From Sodiomyces alkalinus F11 (taxonomy: Eukaryota; Ascomycota; Sordariomycetes; Glomerellales; Plectosphaerellaceae): a DNA stretch of 64,000 nucleotides. Of the stretch, positions 22,780 to 35,703 are shown piece after piece. Position numbers and translations under genes: made by a program. Position 1 is the first letter of the stretch. Every line of letters starts with the position of its first letter. Below the pieces are notes generated by a model, which was not told where the DNA came from, searched no databases, and saw nothing but the letters and a program-made list of their open reading frames with translations. Location: the NCBI RefSeq assembly GCF_003711515.1, contig NW_021167081.1:3590483-3654482 (forward strand), read 5' to 3'.

Positions 22780-25700
22780 TACTACGCGCGCCCGAAAAGT
22801 GACTATCAGAACGTTTAAATTAAGACCTCTGGGTATACGATATTAGATATACGCCTGCTATCCTGCACCGCGTAACCTTCCTACGCCGGTAATAATACAA
22901 ATAGGTTCCTAATATCCGTAACTCTCGATACGGTAACGTAAAACTAACCATGTATAAAGGCGTGCTCCCGGAAATCCACGCCGACTATACTAAACGATTA
23001 CCCTTACGACTTATTAATCGTTATCGCGAAATAGAGCCGTAACGGGAATTAACGGCGGCGGATAATATACGGGTAATCCTTCTTATTAGAATCTAAACAG
23101 ATACGGGGGATAAATACCACCTCGCTAGGGTGTATTCCGGAGAGGACCTTTACCTTAAGCGTATTACGGGCTATCCGTAAAATAACTATACGCGTGCCGT
23201 TATATAACCCCTACCACGGGCTAACGTTATGCATAAGTATAACGGGCGCGCCGACCTTTAGCTTAAGCCTTACGGGCGGGATAAATATAAACACTAACTA
23301 TATTAGAAACTCGGGTACTAGATCCGGCGTAGGGCTATTAGTATCCTCTGCCCGATTAGCGACCGAATTCTCGGCTAAGTAAACCTATAAGCGGCTAAGT
23401 AGTCGCCCTAGTATTTACCTATTAATAGCCGTGATAGTAGTATTACGAGTCGTTAGAATAACACGGTTAATAAAGACTATATAGTCTAACGGCGCCTACT
23501 ATAGTAATTTAGTCGGGTCAATACGCCCGTATAGATAGACGATATCGTAAATAGCCGTAATAGTAGGGAAAAGGTCGACTAACCCGTGAAGCTCGGTATC
23601 GTAGGAGAGGTCCCGTAACTACTAAATAAACGCCCGATTATCAGGATCGGTAAAGGTAACTCGTATATTCTCCGTTAAGTAAAGAATACTAAGCTACGGC
23701 TAGATAAAGGACTATTAGAAGCAGGTATATATAACCTACGCCCGACTACTATTACGAATAACGGGAAGAATCTAGGTAAAATCGCCCCCGAAGATAACCG
23801 AAATACCGCCGAAGAGATCGTCGTAGCTTCGTATATCCCGTAACGTACGATTAACGGCCTCGAAACAGAACTTATACTATATAGGAACCTTATCCTAGAT
23901 AATAAGAACCGTCTCTCGCAGTAGCGTTATAAGGTCCGAATATTTCGGTATATTACACGTCGAGGCGTTATTAACCTATAAAGGGATCTTAAACCGCGAA
24001 TAGGCCATATAGCCACCCTTAAGAAGAATAGCCGCGATACTAGAGGGAGTAACGTAGAGGATAATTTACCCGCGCGACCGGAAATACGCGTAAAGACCCC
24101 GATATACGAACGTCTTCCCTATACCGCCGGGGCCCTATAAGAAGAAACGGGCGCCGCGGCTACGAGACTTAATAGCAGTTATAACCTGGCTAAATACCAT
24201 AGCCTAGCTTTAGTTAAACTAGCGGTAGATATCTTCGTACACCGTAGCCTAGGTATCGCGATCGTAAGTCTCCGTAACTAATAATATATTACCGGTCGCA
24301 CGGCGCTAATTATATAAAGACGCGGGTAGCCTAAACTCCATAATAGTCCTGCCTACCTTAAGGAGCCACGAGTTATAAGATAGAGGCCGTAATCGATATA
24401 CGGGCGTTCTAAATCGGTAGGATATCGGAAGCACTAACGCTATAATGTATAAGGCACATTATCGTATATCGACTCCGTAAACCTCTCCTATATCGATAGC
24501 GGGCCGAAAACGTCTCCGTGGATAAGAGCGACGATAAATAGCTCCCGTAACGCACGCCCGGTCTTCTAAATAACGGCCTCCTTAAAACAGGTAACCTAGT
24601 AATAGTTATCGTGTAGAAGCCCGGCCGTAACGCAGGCCTCGCGGTAGGTATCGTAGATAGTCCCCTCCACGGTATAAAGATCCGTAAAGGAAGTCGGCCC
24701 TCAAATAGAGACTAAGAGTAACCGTAAATAGTACGCCTCTTTAGCTATTAGGGGTATATACCGTAGACGGCCGATCTAAAATCCACGCTGCCTCGGCTAC
24801 TAAGTAAACTGCTATGGTTTCCACGTATAACGGCTAGAAAACTAGTAATAGAATAACTCGTGGCTATCGACGTTATCACGGTTATAGTCGAAAAAGCCTA
24901 TTAGCTAAGTCTTCCGGTCCCGTAATATCCGCTCGATCTAGCTTATGGTTACGTTATCGCCGAAGTATATAGGCTATTATCCCTCGAGGTAAACCGGAAG
25001 ACGTATAACGGGTAGGAACTCGCGATATACCGGGAACTCGAATAAGTGAATAATAGCCTCCGTAAGACCGATATAGCGGCTCTGGAGATAGATATTTACC
25101 TTATCCTCGCCCTCTTCGCCCGATATCAGCGTAGTTATACGGTCGTTACCCTTATAAATATACTTATACACGTACTTAATCGCCTAAACAGATCCGTAAA
25201 TATTAAAGCATAAGATACTAGATATAATTAATAACTTACCTTAATAGATCCGTAAATCTTAACGTTAATATAGGCACCGTAACGGAGGCAGAGATACTGG
25301 CTATAAGGAATAATAAAACGGTTATTAAGGGGAACCTCTCCTATACGGCCCCTCTTTATAACGTGCAGACCAGAGTTACGGCGCCTATACTCAGGATAAC
25401 TATCCTCGCGTATAGCCGTTTCCGGGTAGTACGGTTTAAGGAACCGCTTAGAGCACTTTATACGGTTCCCGTCGTTAGGCTACGGCTATATACACGGCAT
25501 AAAGGGCTTATTATCACTGTAAGGACTATATATTATATTCTTACTAATAATATTAAAAAGACGGCTACTAGGCACCGACTCGCGGTCCGGTAGCTCCGTA
25601 GATATAACCTTATCGATAGTTACGGCGTTCTTATATATCTCGGCCGCCAGCGGCGTAAGGAAAAGAAGGATATAACGATATAGAAGACCGCGCTTCTTGT

Positions 25701-27450
25701 ATTCCACGGTCTATATAATACCCGTAAACTCACTAAATAGACTATCACGTAGCTACTATTCTAGGTCGCGAGACTTTAATTCGAATATATAGCCGATTAA
25801 ATCGGGCCGGTCACTAGTAGTCTAACCTGGCTAAAGCTCCCGTATAATCTCTGGCTAGGTAGAATTAGCCGTAAAGGTAATAAAAAAGGTCGGAGCGCCG
25901 AGAGCCCGTATAATTACTATAGAATCCTAATAGCACTACGAGATAAACCGCTGGCCGCTAACGTAATTTAAGGGTAAGACGATCCGTCGGCTAATATTAT
26001 AGGTATCGCCGTCGGCCTTGTATGCCTAATCCCGTATCCTATTATATACGTTAGCCTGTATCTTATTCTAATAGCGCTGGATCTAATTAAGCTTCTTCTA
26101 ATCGCAGGATACCTATAGGTCGACTAAAAACTGCTAAAAAAGCCGGCCGTATATAAAGGGTATAAACCTCTGCTAGTATCGCGGGTGTAGTATATAACGG
26201 CAGAACTAACGGAACTTCACCTCGGTATTCTAGCGCTAACGGTTATAAATATCCCGTAACTATAACTACTAATAATATCCGGAACCGCCACGCGGGTATA
26301 TAAGCGGGTAAGATAGTAGTAGGTAGGCAGAATACTCGTGGTCGATCTGCGTAAGGCCGCCTACGCTATTATTAGACCGTCTCTCTACGAGGATAATATC
26401 GCGGTAGCAGACTTCACCCTACTTATCCGGTATAATAGCCGTAACCTTAACTGTAACGGGCAGATTCTCACACCGTATATTAGCACCCTGCTTAAGAACT
26501 AACTCTATCCTAGGGTTTAGTATAATACGGCACTATTCACGGAGGGAGTTAAAGCGTTCGCGGGCCGTTTTATATATTTGCACGAAGGGGTTATACTCGT
26601 GCAGGAAGTCCGAAATCTCCCCTAGGATATAACGGTTAAGCGTGGAGTTAAGGCTTTAGGTATTCGTAAGGCGGTGGTTGGTAGTAGCCTACGGGTCGTA
26701 AAAGTATAGCTAGGTAAAGGCTAGAAGTCGCCCTGCAGCACTTAACGACCCCGTATAGTGGTAAAGGGTACCGTGGATCTAGAAGGCTATTACGCCGCCG
26801 GCTCTAGCACCTTAACGGGTCTCTATATATTATATAGACGTAAACGAAAAGGTATTATTATACTAACGGATTCTCTTACGATAATCTGCAGCTTAAGCGG
26901 TATCCGCGTATAACAGGCGTTAGAAGAAGTCGGGCAGCGGGGAGATAACGGGAACGTCGACGTCGCCTTAGTTATAATAGGTGCCGAATTTCGGGCTCGT
27001 AGGTAACGATTTCTATATAAAAGAAGATAATAGCGGTTAGCTAACGGTTAATAACGCGAGATAGAAAACCAATCTATAACTTCTCCCTGATCCAGTAAAG
27101 CGTAGCGTAATATTCACACTCCACCCGTATTAATCTAAGTTTATAGTAATTAACCGTAATACCCAGCTAATACCACCCTAGTGGCCTAGTACGCTCTACG
27201 TGGCGGTCGGGTTATAGGCGCGCTCTACGCTAGCTAGTAGTAACGGCCGCCCTACGACGTGCTCTGCTATTACTATAGTCGTTATAGGTATTATAGGGGG
27301 CACTATTTCGGCGGGTACTACAAACAGCCGTTATAAGGTAATGGTTATAGGAAGTATAGTAGTGGCCCGCTATTAACTATAGAGCATTAAGGAGACGGTT
27401 ACGGCTATAACGACGGCTACCCCTTCGAGGAGCGGGCGTAGGAGGAGGTG
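22780..27450 (-). pseudogene. Helitron RepHel (replication initiator plus PIF1-type helicase), broken
   Basis: Minus-strand order: N-terminal region with a C-x2-Y-x3-LY block (zinc-like C-x2-C-x-A-L-H, about 27100); RIRQYNN..FSFTS-type and NPRIELVLKQGANIRCENLP blocks (about 26400-26900); FFITFTANST.PEI (25850-25893), the Rep entry motif; GLLYRYILLFL (about 25657-25689), where the HUH motif H-x-H has become Y-x-Y; then PIF1 helicase with Walker A GPGGIGKT (24108-24135), FGGDF..ILPV (about 23770), and the C-terminal TINKS.G.SF...VGVDFREHAFIHG.FYVTVSRV (about 22920-23010). This is a full-length Helitron enzyme, inactivated by stops and by loss of catalytic residues. Confidence 0.9.
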
Positions 27451-28145
27451 GCGGCGGAGGGTCTAGTAGAGGATTACCTATTAGAACGGGTGGTTAAGGA
27501 GGCATAGGGGGTTATAGTGGAGGGTAGACGGTTAGAACGGGTGGTGGAGGAGCCGTAGAAGCTGCAGGATAGGCCTGACTGGCGGCTTAACACGCGTTTC
27601 GGTTAGTTACTCTAGTGCTACGGCACGTTATACAGGTTACGTAAATCCTGCGTGCCCGCGGATAATAACCGAAATCAGAAAACGGCTTAACTATACGATA
27701 GGTGCGGTAAGCCCGCGGCGGCTCTAGAACGGATTAGCTAACTATCTCGACGGTTTTAAATAAGGTATAACGGCGTAGTAAGAATTTTACGGGCGGCGTA
27801 AAACACCACGAACGGTGGGTATATATATAAGGACAGTCTAAACGTTAAATTTATAGGCGATCGGCACGGAACGCCCTTAATAAACGGAATTACTATTTAG
27901 CGTAGAGGCTATATAATTTAGAAGTAGCGGTAGCTTACGGGTTATACAGGTATATACTATGGAGGGAAGTTACCCGAAAAACACTGTAAAATACCGAAAA
28001 ACGGGCGCGGGCGGTAGTACTGGTATAAACGCCAGGCTGCCAAAAGTGCCGGACTTTAAAGTGGACCAGCTTCAGTGTAGTATAGATATCCCGATAAGCG
28101 TACGGCTTAAGCCGGCGGCCTTAATTAGCGCGGTATAAATACATT

Positions 28146-28602
28146 CCCTTACCTACAGAGTCTAGCCGCTACCCTCGCGAACGTTAGCGAGCCCTATTAT
28201 CGCCCCCTTATATCCGCCGCCTTCGCTAGCCGCTATACCGCCGCCTATAAGCCCTAAGTTTACGACTATTCAGATAATAAGGAGGGTATTATTAAGTAGT
28301 CGCCGCCCCCCGCCGTTAGCGTCGCCTCCCCCACCGTTAGTATCGCCTCCCCTACTACTAGTATCGCCTCCTCCGCTACTAGCGTCGCCTCCCCCGCCGC
28401 CTCGCCTATTACCGCTAATAGCCCCGAGGTTAGCGCCGAGTTATTGCCTATAGCCGCTTTATCTAAGGAGGAGGAGGAGGAGATAAAGGAGGAGGGTATT
28501 AAGTCCGACTCCGATAATATTAAGATAAAGGGTACCGATCCCTTAGAGGAGGTTATCGTTATTAGCAGCGATAATAACTCCTTTAAGGGTTTCGATAACT
28601 AA
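28146..28602 (+). pseudogene. Ser/Ala/Pro-rich acidic protein with SUMO-interaction-like motif (decayed)
   Basis: A forward frame with only two internal stops before TAA at 28600. Tandem SIASP/SVASP-like repeats (about 28310-28420) are followed by a Glu run (28470-28490), KSDSDNIKIKG and EVIVISSD (28549-28572). The last is a hydrophobic core plus acid/Ser pattern typical of SUMO-interacting motifs. A similar pattern occurs at 190-240 in the window. No family assigned. It faces the gypsy chromodomain end tail to tail. Confidence 0.45.
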
Positions 28603-28679
28603 GGGATAGATTTTCTAGTTGCTATAGGCGCTATATAAGATGATATTAACTTTTCACTTATAGTTTAATTCTATATACC

Positions 28680-29302
28680 GGCCGTTCGGTGCTAGTAGTC
28701 GTCCTACTTCTTATATATATATTTCTTTTACTTCTAATAACGCTTTATAATAGCTAGAGCGTTCCCTAAGTAGTCCTCGGGCTTTTAGGTATTATACTCT
28801 ACGAGCTAGCCCGCCTACTTTACGAGGTAGAATTTCTATCCTTATTCCTCCTTATAGGGTACGATATCTTCGATTTCCTACTTATCCTGCTTTTCTATAA
28901 GCGGTAGTAGGTCTTTCGCTAAACGCTTAGCTATAAGCCTATCTCTCCACTATTGTAATAGCGATACTGAAAATATATTATATATCCTCGAGTATTATAG
29001 TAGTAGGCGAACCCTATATGCTAGCTCGCCGATCTGCTCTACAATCTCTACCCGGATACACCGCGTCGCGAGTTTTAAACTAGCCTTGAAGGGGAAATTT
29101 ATAGTAGCGAGCCCTACGAATTCCCTTTTTTCGAAACTCCTAGGCTTATACCTTTTATTATAGTACTTAGCCTAGGTCTTAACCGCCGCCTCTTTATAGG
29201 CGCGGATCCGTTAGCGGATATCCCCTAACCGTTTAACGCGTTCCCTAACGTCTTATACCATAGTATCGTCTCTAGGTTTAACGTACTCTACTATCCTCGG
29301 GT
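28680..29302 (-). pseudogene. Gypsy pol end: integrase C-terminus and chromodomain (broken)
   Basis: The minus strand reads RVKRLGDIR.RIRAYKEAA then KFYLVK.AGLLVEYNT.KPEDYLGNA. The latter is a chromodomain (YLVKWxGxxxExNTWEPxxxL) with Trp codons turned to TAG. The chromodomain places the element among chromoviruses, in which this domain guides integration to heterochromatin. It continues 35704-36500 across the copia-2 insertion. Confidence 0.85.
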
Positions 29303-29307
29303 AATAA

Positions 29308-29581
29308 TATCGCACGTTCAATAGCACTTAGATAATTAACTTAGTAGAGTAGAAATCTCGTGTGTGTGTATTATCTTAAGTTATATCTATGTAAGTCTCT
29401 TATACCCTTAATTTGGGTGGTGAAGACTCTGTTATGGGTACTATCTTATTTGGATCCTATCCGGTCTTTTCCGGTATCCGCCCCTATTATATCCTAATAC
29501 CCGATGCCCGAAGCACTTAGTCAGGGAGTAGATCCCCCCTGGATCCCCTATAGACTACGTCGTGGTCCTGCCTATACGATA
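29308..29581 (-). repeat. Copia-2 3' LTR
   Basis: 274 bp. On its right the minus strand has AACTAAGGGGGTG, the polypurine tract. Pairs with 35425-35698. Confidence 0.9.
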
Positions 29582-29619
29582 CACCCCCTTAGTTAAGGTG
29601 GGTCCTCCTAGGTTAACTG

Positions 29620-32600
29620 ACTAATCAGAGGCTTCGGTTTAAACTAAACGCTCTTAGCTTTTCTATCGTAAAATTAATAGTTAGGGAAAAACGCCCTTAT
29701 AAAAGGGATCTAAATCCGACCTATTTAAACGTTTAATTTAATTCTATCTTAATTAGTTCCTCGATCCTGATTAGCCGGATCTGCTTAATCGGATCCATAT
29801 CTATCGGATCTACTACGTCCTCGGAGGCCTTTATAGTCGCTACGGCCGTGGCTTTAGCGCGTTTAATCTCTTTATATAGCCGTTTAGACTACTTAATACG
29901 ATCCTTTTAATCGGTTAAATTAAGCTATTACTATAGCCTTTTAATCCCCGCCTCCGGTAGTGCTTTCGTTAAACTGTCCGCGATTATCTCCTTCGTGTTA
30001 ACGTACGTAACCTTAAAAAGACCTTATTATACTAACTAGCGCGCCTACTAGTTATATATATCGACATGCCGTAGCCTTATCCGCAGGCGTTATACCTTCT
30101 TATTAACGAGGTTAATAGTCTGCTAATTATCGTAGTATAGCTATCGTTACTATTAGTCTAACCGAAGCTCCAAATCCCTTAATATCCGGCTAACGAATAG
30201 CGTCTCTTTAGCTGCTTCGGTAGGAGCGAGTAATTCTAACTCTATTAACGACGTTATTACTATTAGCTACTTACCCGCCTTTTAGTTAACGGTACCGCCG
30301 AAAAGCTTTATTGTATATCCTTACGAGCTCTTATGGTCTGGATTATCCCTAAAGGACGCGTCGCTTACTATTAGGAAGAGCCTATCCCCGCCGAATTCTA
30401 GGTAGTGGTGTCTTATATAGTATAGGAATAGTAGTATTTATTAAGCCCTTTTAAGGTCGTTAGAAGAGGGGTTAACGTTATATTAGGAAAGCTTCGAATA
30501 GGCGAACGCGATATCGGGTCTTATCACGATAGCGGTATATAGGATAGAACCGATTATACCCTAGTACCAGCGGACCTCAGGAATTAACGCGTATTTACTA
30601 TTACGGGGTATTAGCGGCTTTATTATTAATAACAGGACCTTTAGTGGTTTTCGGCAAAGTATATCTATATAGTATTTAACCGCGATCTTCTCCACGTAGG
30701 AGGATTATAATAGCTATAACCTATAGGTAGCTCTATCCCTTAGGACCTCGATTCCTAGGAATTAGCGGATTTCTTCGCCTCCTAATAACCTATAGCTTCG
30801 CTTAAGGACGGCCTTAAGGTCGTCGGCGTTAGTCTTACGGTCTTTATAGTATATAAGTCCGATATTATCGACGTAGAAGAATAGGATTAAACCGTCTCGG
30901 ATTATAATATAGGGGTTATTAGGCACGGCCGTGAATTCTAGTCTCTATAGCGTGCCGCTGAATTCCTCTTACTATAGTAATAGCGATACCCTTAAGCCGA
31001 AGAGGGCTTTCCGTAGTAGTAGTACCTTACCTAGCACTTTATAGCCCTACGGTATCTTTATAAACACCTTTTCTTTAAGGCTAGCGTTAACGAACGCGTT
31101 AACGGCATGGAATTACCTTATCTCTAGATTAAATTGGACGGCGATGCTATTAGTATACGGAACGACCGCGATACTAGCGTGGCGGCGTAGTTATCTTTAG
31201 TCTCTAACCGTTTTTATTAATCCCCTTAGACTACTAAGCGTGCCTTACACTTAAGGAGGGTACCCTGCTTATTAAATTTATAGGTGTATACCTATCTATA
31301 GGCGAGGACTTAGTATTTATTAGCCCGATTACTATAAGTCTCCTACTGGTAGCCCGTCTATTAGTGCCCCTTAAGGTATTCCCCCTCGGCCTTTAACTAC
31401 CGCTCCCGTAACTAGTGTAGGCGTATATCGTGGTGGTGGTTTAGCAGAGGCGGGAGATCCTGCCGGGTTAGATATAATAGGAAGGTGTTAAAGGAAAAGG
31501 GATTTATAATGCCTATACCGATAATATTACCGTTATTAATAGCTTACTTCTTCCCGCGTATAGGGTTATAAGTCCTTCTAACGTTAGAGAATGCTTTCTA
31601 GGTATTATTATTCTATACCTTCTCGGTTGTGTATAGGCTTACGATAGATAGGCCCGCGGGTAATAGGCGCGCGGTCGGTAAGCACCCCCTAGGGGTATCC
31701 CTGGCTATCCGTTAGTAGTTATCGTGTTCTTCTACCTTAACGCCCCTAACCACCGCTAACGCTATAAGGAACGCGCGCACGGGATCTTCCGGGGATATTA
31801 GAGGTGTGGGAAACGGTTTAAACCTCGTAGTAGTAAACCGTAAAGTGTCCGTAGTAATAGCGGTAGCCTCTTCCGTAGTAATAGCGGTGGTATAGTCTTC
31901 CCCTATAGTAATAGCAGTATCCATAATAATAGCGGTGCCTATAGCAATAGCGGTAATATAGTCTATAATAATAATAATAGCCTCTCCCGTAATAATAGCG
32001 GTAGCGTTAGAGTTATAAGGTTCTAAATCTATAGCCTAGGTATTAGGCTACAAATTTAGAACCTCGTCTATAGTAATAGTAGTGATATAGTCTATAGTAA
32101 TAGTAGTGGCCTCTCCCGTACTAATAGCGACGGCCTCGCCTTTATCCGTAGTAATAGCGGTAACGTCGCTTTTATCGGTAGTAATAGCGGTGGCGTTAGA
32201 GTCTTCCGTCTTAAGATCTAATACGTTTACGGCTATACCCCTTAATAATAGCCTATTCGCGGTCTTATTAGATTAGGTAATATGGATAGATTATAGGCGT
32301 TCCCCGATTTCCTTAGCGGAAGCTATAGCTTATAGCGTTTTAATCCTACTATCGAATATCTTATCTTCGTTAAAGACTATATCTTTTATAGTGATAATAT
32401 CCGTTAGGTATAGTAGCTAAATACGGAAGCTATTCGAGGATTAGTATCCGATATAATAACCGATCTATACCTTCCGTTCTAGCCTTTATAGGCGGTTCCT
32501 TTTAGCTTAGGTATCGCGCGTTTTTATAAAGGCTTTATAGCCGTAAGCTTATAGGTGCGTAAGGTTAGGTTAACGGCCACGCAGGCCTTCGTATAGCGTT

Positions 32601-35250
32601 CGTTAGTCGTTAATATATTATAGCGTCCTATTATTTAGATATATAGCAGTCTTAAAGATCTTGGGCTAGATAGATATAGGCAGATTAGCTTTAATCCTTA
32701 TAGCCCTCGCCCTTCTCTTAACGATGCCTTTAATCCGTTCTATAACGCCGTTTTAATTCTATAAATATAGTATCGACGGCTAGCCTTCTACCCCCTTAGT
32801 AGCGACGAAAGTAACGACTTTTAGGTATTAGATTATCTCGGAATCGGCTTATAGGATATATAGCCGGATATCGAATTAGGTCTTAAGTAGGGTAAAAACG
32901 TCTTTTAACGCATATAGAATAGAGCCTTAGTCTTTCTTCTATAGATAGTAATCCTATATATAACCTATATACACGTCTATAACGAAAATAATAGACTTAT
33001 ATAGGCCGCCCGCTAATAACTCCACCTCTTTTAGATTATAAGAATTAATAGCTAGGGCCTCTCCGGGCTTTAACGGGTAAAGGGATAGTATCCGCCAGAT
33101 CTACATAGGCATTTATAATACCTATACGCGTTATATTCCATTATACGAAGTCCCTTTATCTTTACCCCCTAAATAGCGTTAATAATCTTCGCGAGAGTAT
33201 CGGTGCCGTAGTAGCTAAGGCGTTCGTGCTACCGTTATACCGTGGTCTTCTACGGTTACTGTAATTATCGTGATCTCCCCTATAGGTTATCGCGCGGGTG
33301 CCTTACTAAGACCGCGAACGCGGTAGCGGCCGTGGCTTCCGCGCGCTCGATTATATACTAGCTATAGATATCCAGTAGCTCATAGATAGGCCGGTCGTTA
33401 GCGGAGTTAACGATAGTATTATTTACTATATCCTAGCGGTAACCTTTTAGGCGTAGGTAGCGTTCCGAGACGATATTAGTGACGAATTCCTTATAGTATA
33501 CGATATTATAGAGGCGTAGTAGCCTTTGCGTACCTAATAGGGATTATACACATAGCTTAATATCTCCGTATCCGAGGATAGAAGCCTTATAAGTACCCAC
33601 CTAAAAGAATAAGGATAAAGTATCTATAAGTAGTCTAATAGCCGTAAAACGGCCTTAATTATTAAAGATATAGATTAACGATCCTAAATCTAAGATCGCG
33701 TAGTATAATAGCGCTCTAGCTTAGTTAGTAGAAAGGGATACCCCTTATTCTTATTATAATCTTATTAGTATCGTTATACGATAACGCGCTACCCCTTAGG
33801 TTAGGTGGGCTCCTAGTCCTGTCGCGGTAACGGATAAGTCTTTATAAACCATTATAGGAGTAGGCGTAGTATCATAGAGTTAATCTTCCTAGACTTCCTC
33901 TATCATATTAGCGGTAGTAGCTACTACTTCCCGCCTCTTCTATATCGCGGTGTCTACGCGGCTTTTAAAACTATAGTTACGTATCTTCTTTTCTATAACC
34001 TTCGTAATATCTTCGCGGCCGCGCTAGGTATAAGGGCGTATATCCGGCCTTACGTACTAATAGGCGGCGGTAGTATAGGGGTTTTTATATATCTTATAGG
34101 ACCTCCTTATTACGGGAGGGATAGCCTTTATGGATATATCGCTACGAGGACGCTTTTTATTATCTTTATTATTAGCCGTATCCTTAGTATTAGGGAGGTT
34201 CCTAAGGGTGTTACAGGTGCCTTTCCTGATTTTAGGCTTTATAGTAGAGGACTATAGGCTCTTTATATTACCAAGAACCGTATATAGAGCCTTTACGAAG
34301 TTATTAATCGTTAGCTTATTTTCCGTAATCTTATTATAGTTATTAACTAGGTAGTTATTACTCTATTCCTAGATAATAGGTCTAATAGCTTTTAACACGT
34401 CTTCCGCTTAATAGTCCGCGCTTAATAGCTCTAAAACGCCTATATATTTATAGTGTATTATCGCTATTTTCTAGCTTACTACTTAGGCGTCTATATCCTT
34501 AGGTATAGCCTTTATAGGCGTGGTGTATTATCGGTATAGGACTAGGGCTTCCTTATAGAGGTTTATAGATATCGGTCCTATATACGCGTATATGAGGGTA
34601 ATCTAAGCTTATAGGTTATTTACGGTATTATCCTATAGCTAGGCTAGGAGGCTACGTAATATAGTGTAGACGGTCCCTTTAATATAGGAGCGTACCTTAT
34701 TTAACTCCTTCTACTATGCGTTATAGTCTGCCTTTTCTTCGCGGTATACGCGGCGATCTTATAGATAACGCGTACGCCCCTTTTTAAAGAGGTCGTCGAT
34801 AGATATAGGCGTCCTAGTCCTTAATTCTCTTATTACGGCCGTGGTTATAACCTTCCGGCGGGCGGCCGTCTTTTTCTTACCGGCGGCCGTGGCCACTATA
34901 ATAACGGCCGTAATAGCCGTGGTAGCGGCGGCGTCTACGGCGTCCTTATCGCCCTTTAGCGTGATAGTAGAAAACGAAGTAGCCGTAACGGTGGTGGCCG
35001 TGGCCTCCTCCGCGTTAAGGTCCACGGCGAGGGCCTTATATTTACGGATATTAATCGGCGTAGGTATAGGGAGGAGATAGGCGTTAGCCACCTTATTGCT
35101 TAGCTTTAGATTAAGATAGTTATCCTAGTAAGAGGCAGATTTACCGCGTATAGCGCGCTCCTATACTACCTAATCCCTTTACTTAACGAGGGTAGTAGCG
35201 GCCGCCTTTTATTCGGTGTTAGATATATTAGAAGATATCTTTACTAGTTT
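29620..35250 (-). pseudogene. Copia-2 gag-pol (broken)
   Basis: Same order as copia-1. Gag begins near 35250; the open stretch 34759-35091 (NIRKYKALAVDLNAEEA...) is gag carrying an Ala/Thr-rich insert. The protease entrance lies near 33690 (DLGSLIYIFNN, with Ser to Leu and His to Tyr). RT at about 30880 reads FFYVDNIGLI (FYVDD with the second Asp to Asn). RNase H lies to about 29620. The open stretch 31712-31924 corresponds to 6695-6916 of copia-1. In-frame TAG/TAA codons throughout. Confidence 0.88.
31920..32215 (-). repeat. Val/Ala/Thr-coding short repeats (GTAATAGCGGTG type) in copia-2 pol linker
   Basis: The unit (A/G)TAATAGCGGTG(G/A)C with variants recurs about a dozen times, interleaved with CCTCTCCCGTA and TCTATA blocks. 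Copia-1 has only a shorter version at 6830-6905. Probable slippage expansion within the integrase-RT linker. Confidence 0.65.
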
Positions 35251-35411
35251 ATCGTTTATCGGTTAGTTAATTAATAGGTAGGTTAATTAATCTCTTAATT
35301 ACTCTAATTAGGTTAATCGTAGTTATTTAAAAGTGCTTATATAAATATAATTACTTCTTTATAGTACAATAAGGGTAGCCTTATTAATATCTATTATTTA
35401 GACGCTATAAA

Positions 35412-35424
35412 CCGGGCTTATAAC
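35412..35424 (-). other. Copia-2 primer-binding site (initiator tRNA half-molecule type)
   Basis: Minus strand GTTATAAGCCCGG directly beside the 5' LTR, identical to that of copia-1. Confidence 0.75.
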
Positions 35425-35698
35425 TATCGCACGTTAAATAGCACTTGAATAACTAACTTAGTAGAGTAGAAATCTCGTGTATATATATTATCTTAACGTA
35501 TATCTATATAAGTCTCTTATACTCTTAATTTAGGTAGTGAAGACTCTGTTATAGGTACTATCTTATTTACATGCTATCCGGTCTTTTCCGGTATCCGCCC
35601 CTATTATATCCCGAGACCCGAGGCCCGAACCCCTTTGTTAGGGAGTGTATCCCCCCTGGATCCCCTATAGACCATGTCGTGGTCCTGCCTATACGATA
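35425..35698 (-). repeat. Copia-2 5' LTR
   Basis: 274 bp, TATCG...CGATA, followed by aatac. Partner of 29308-29581. Confidence 0.9.
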
Positions 35699-35703
35699 AA
35701 TAC

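Larger units (their letters stand above)
20854..28620 (-). mobile_element. Helitron-bearing segment inside gypsy
   Basis: A rolling-circle transposon gene (RepHel, about 22780-27450, minus strand) lies in the gap between the gypsy chromodomain end (about 28690) and the gypsy 3' LTR. Left limit: candidate hairpin plus CTAA at 20854-20877. Right limit: unknown, placed just before the gypsy sequence resumes. Helitrons make no target duplication, so neither end can be proved by eye. The segment also holds two plus-strand decayed genes, which could be captured cargo or separate insertions. Confidence 0.5.
29308..35698 (-). mobile_element. Copia-2: complete Ty1/copia LTR retrotransposon (6.4 kb), RIP-mutated
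   Basis: Two 274-bp LTRs (29308-29581 and 35425-35698), TATCG...CGATA, flank minus-strand gag-pol. The target duplication is aataa (29303-29307) against aatac (35699-35703), one mismatch. Same family as copia-1. It inserted into the gypsy integrase/chromodomain coding region, as the gypsy frame resumes on both sides. Confidence 0.92.

Noticed and set aside
25363..25593. 76-codon forward frame, and the 62-codon frame at 23194-23382
   Set aside because: Both are antisense to RepHel, whose domains read coherently on the minus strand.
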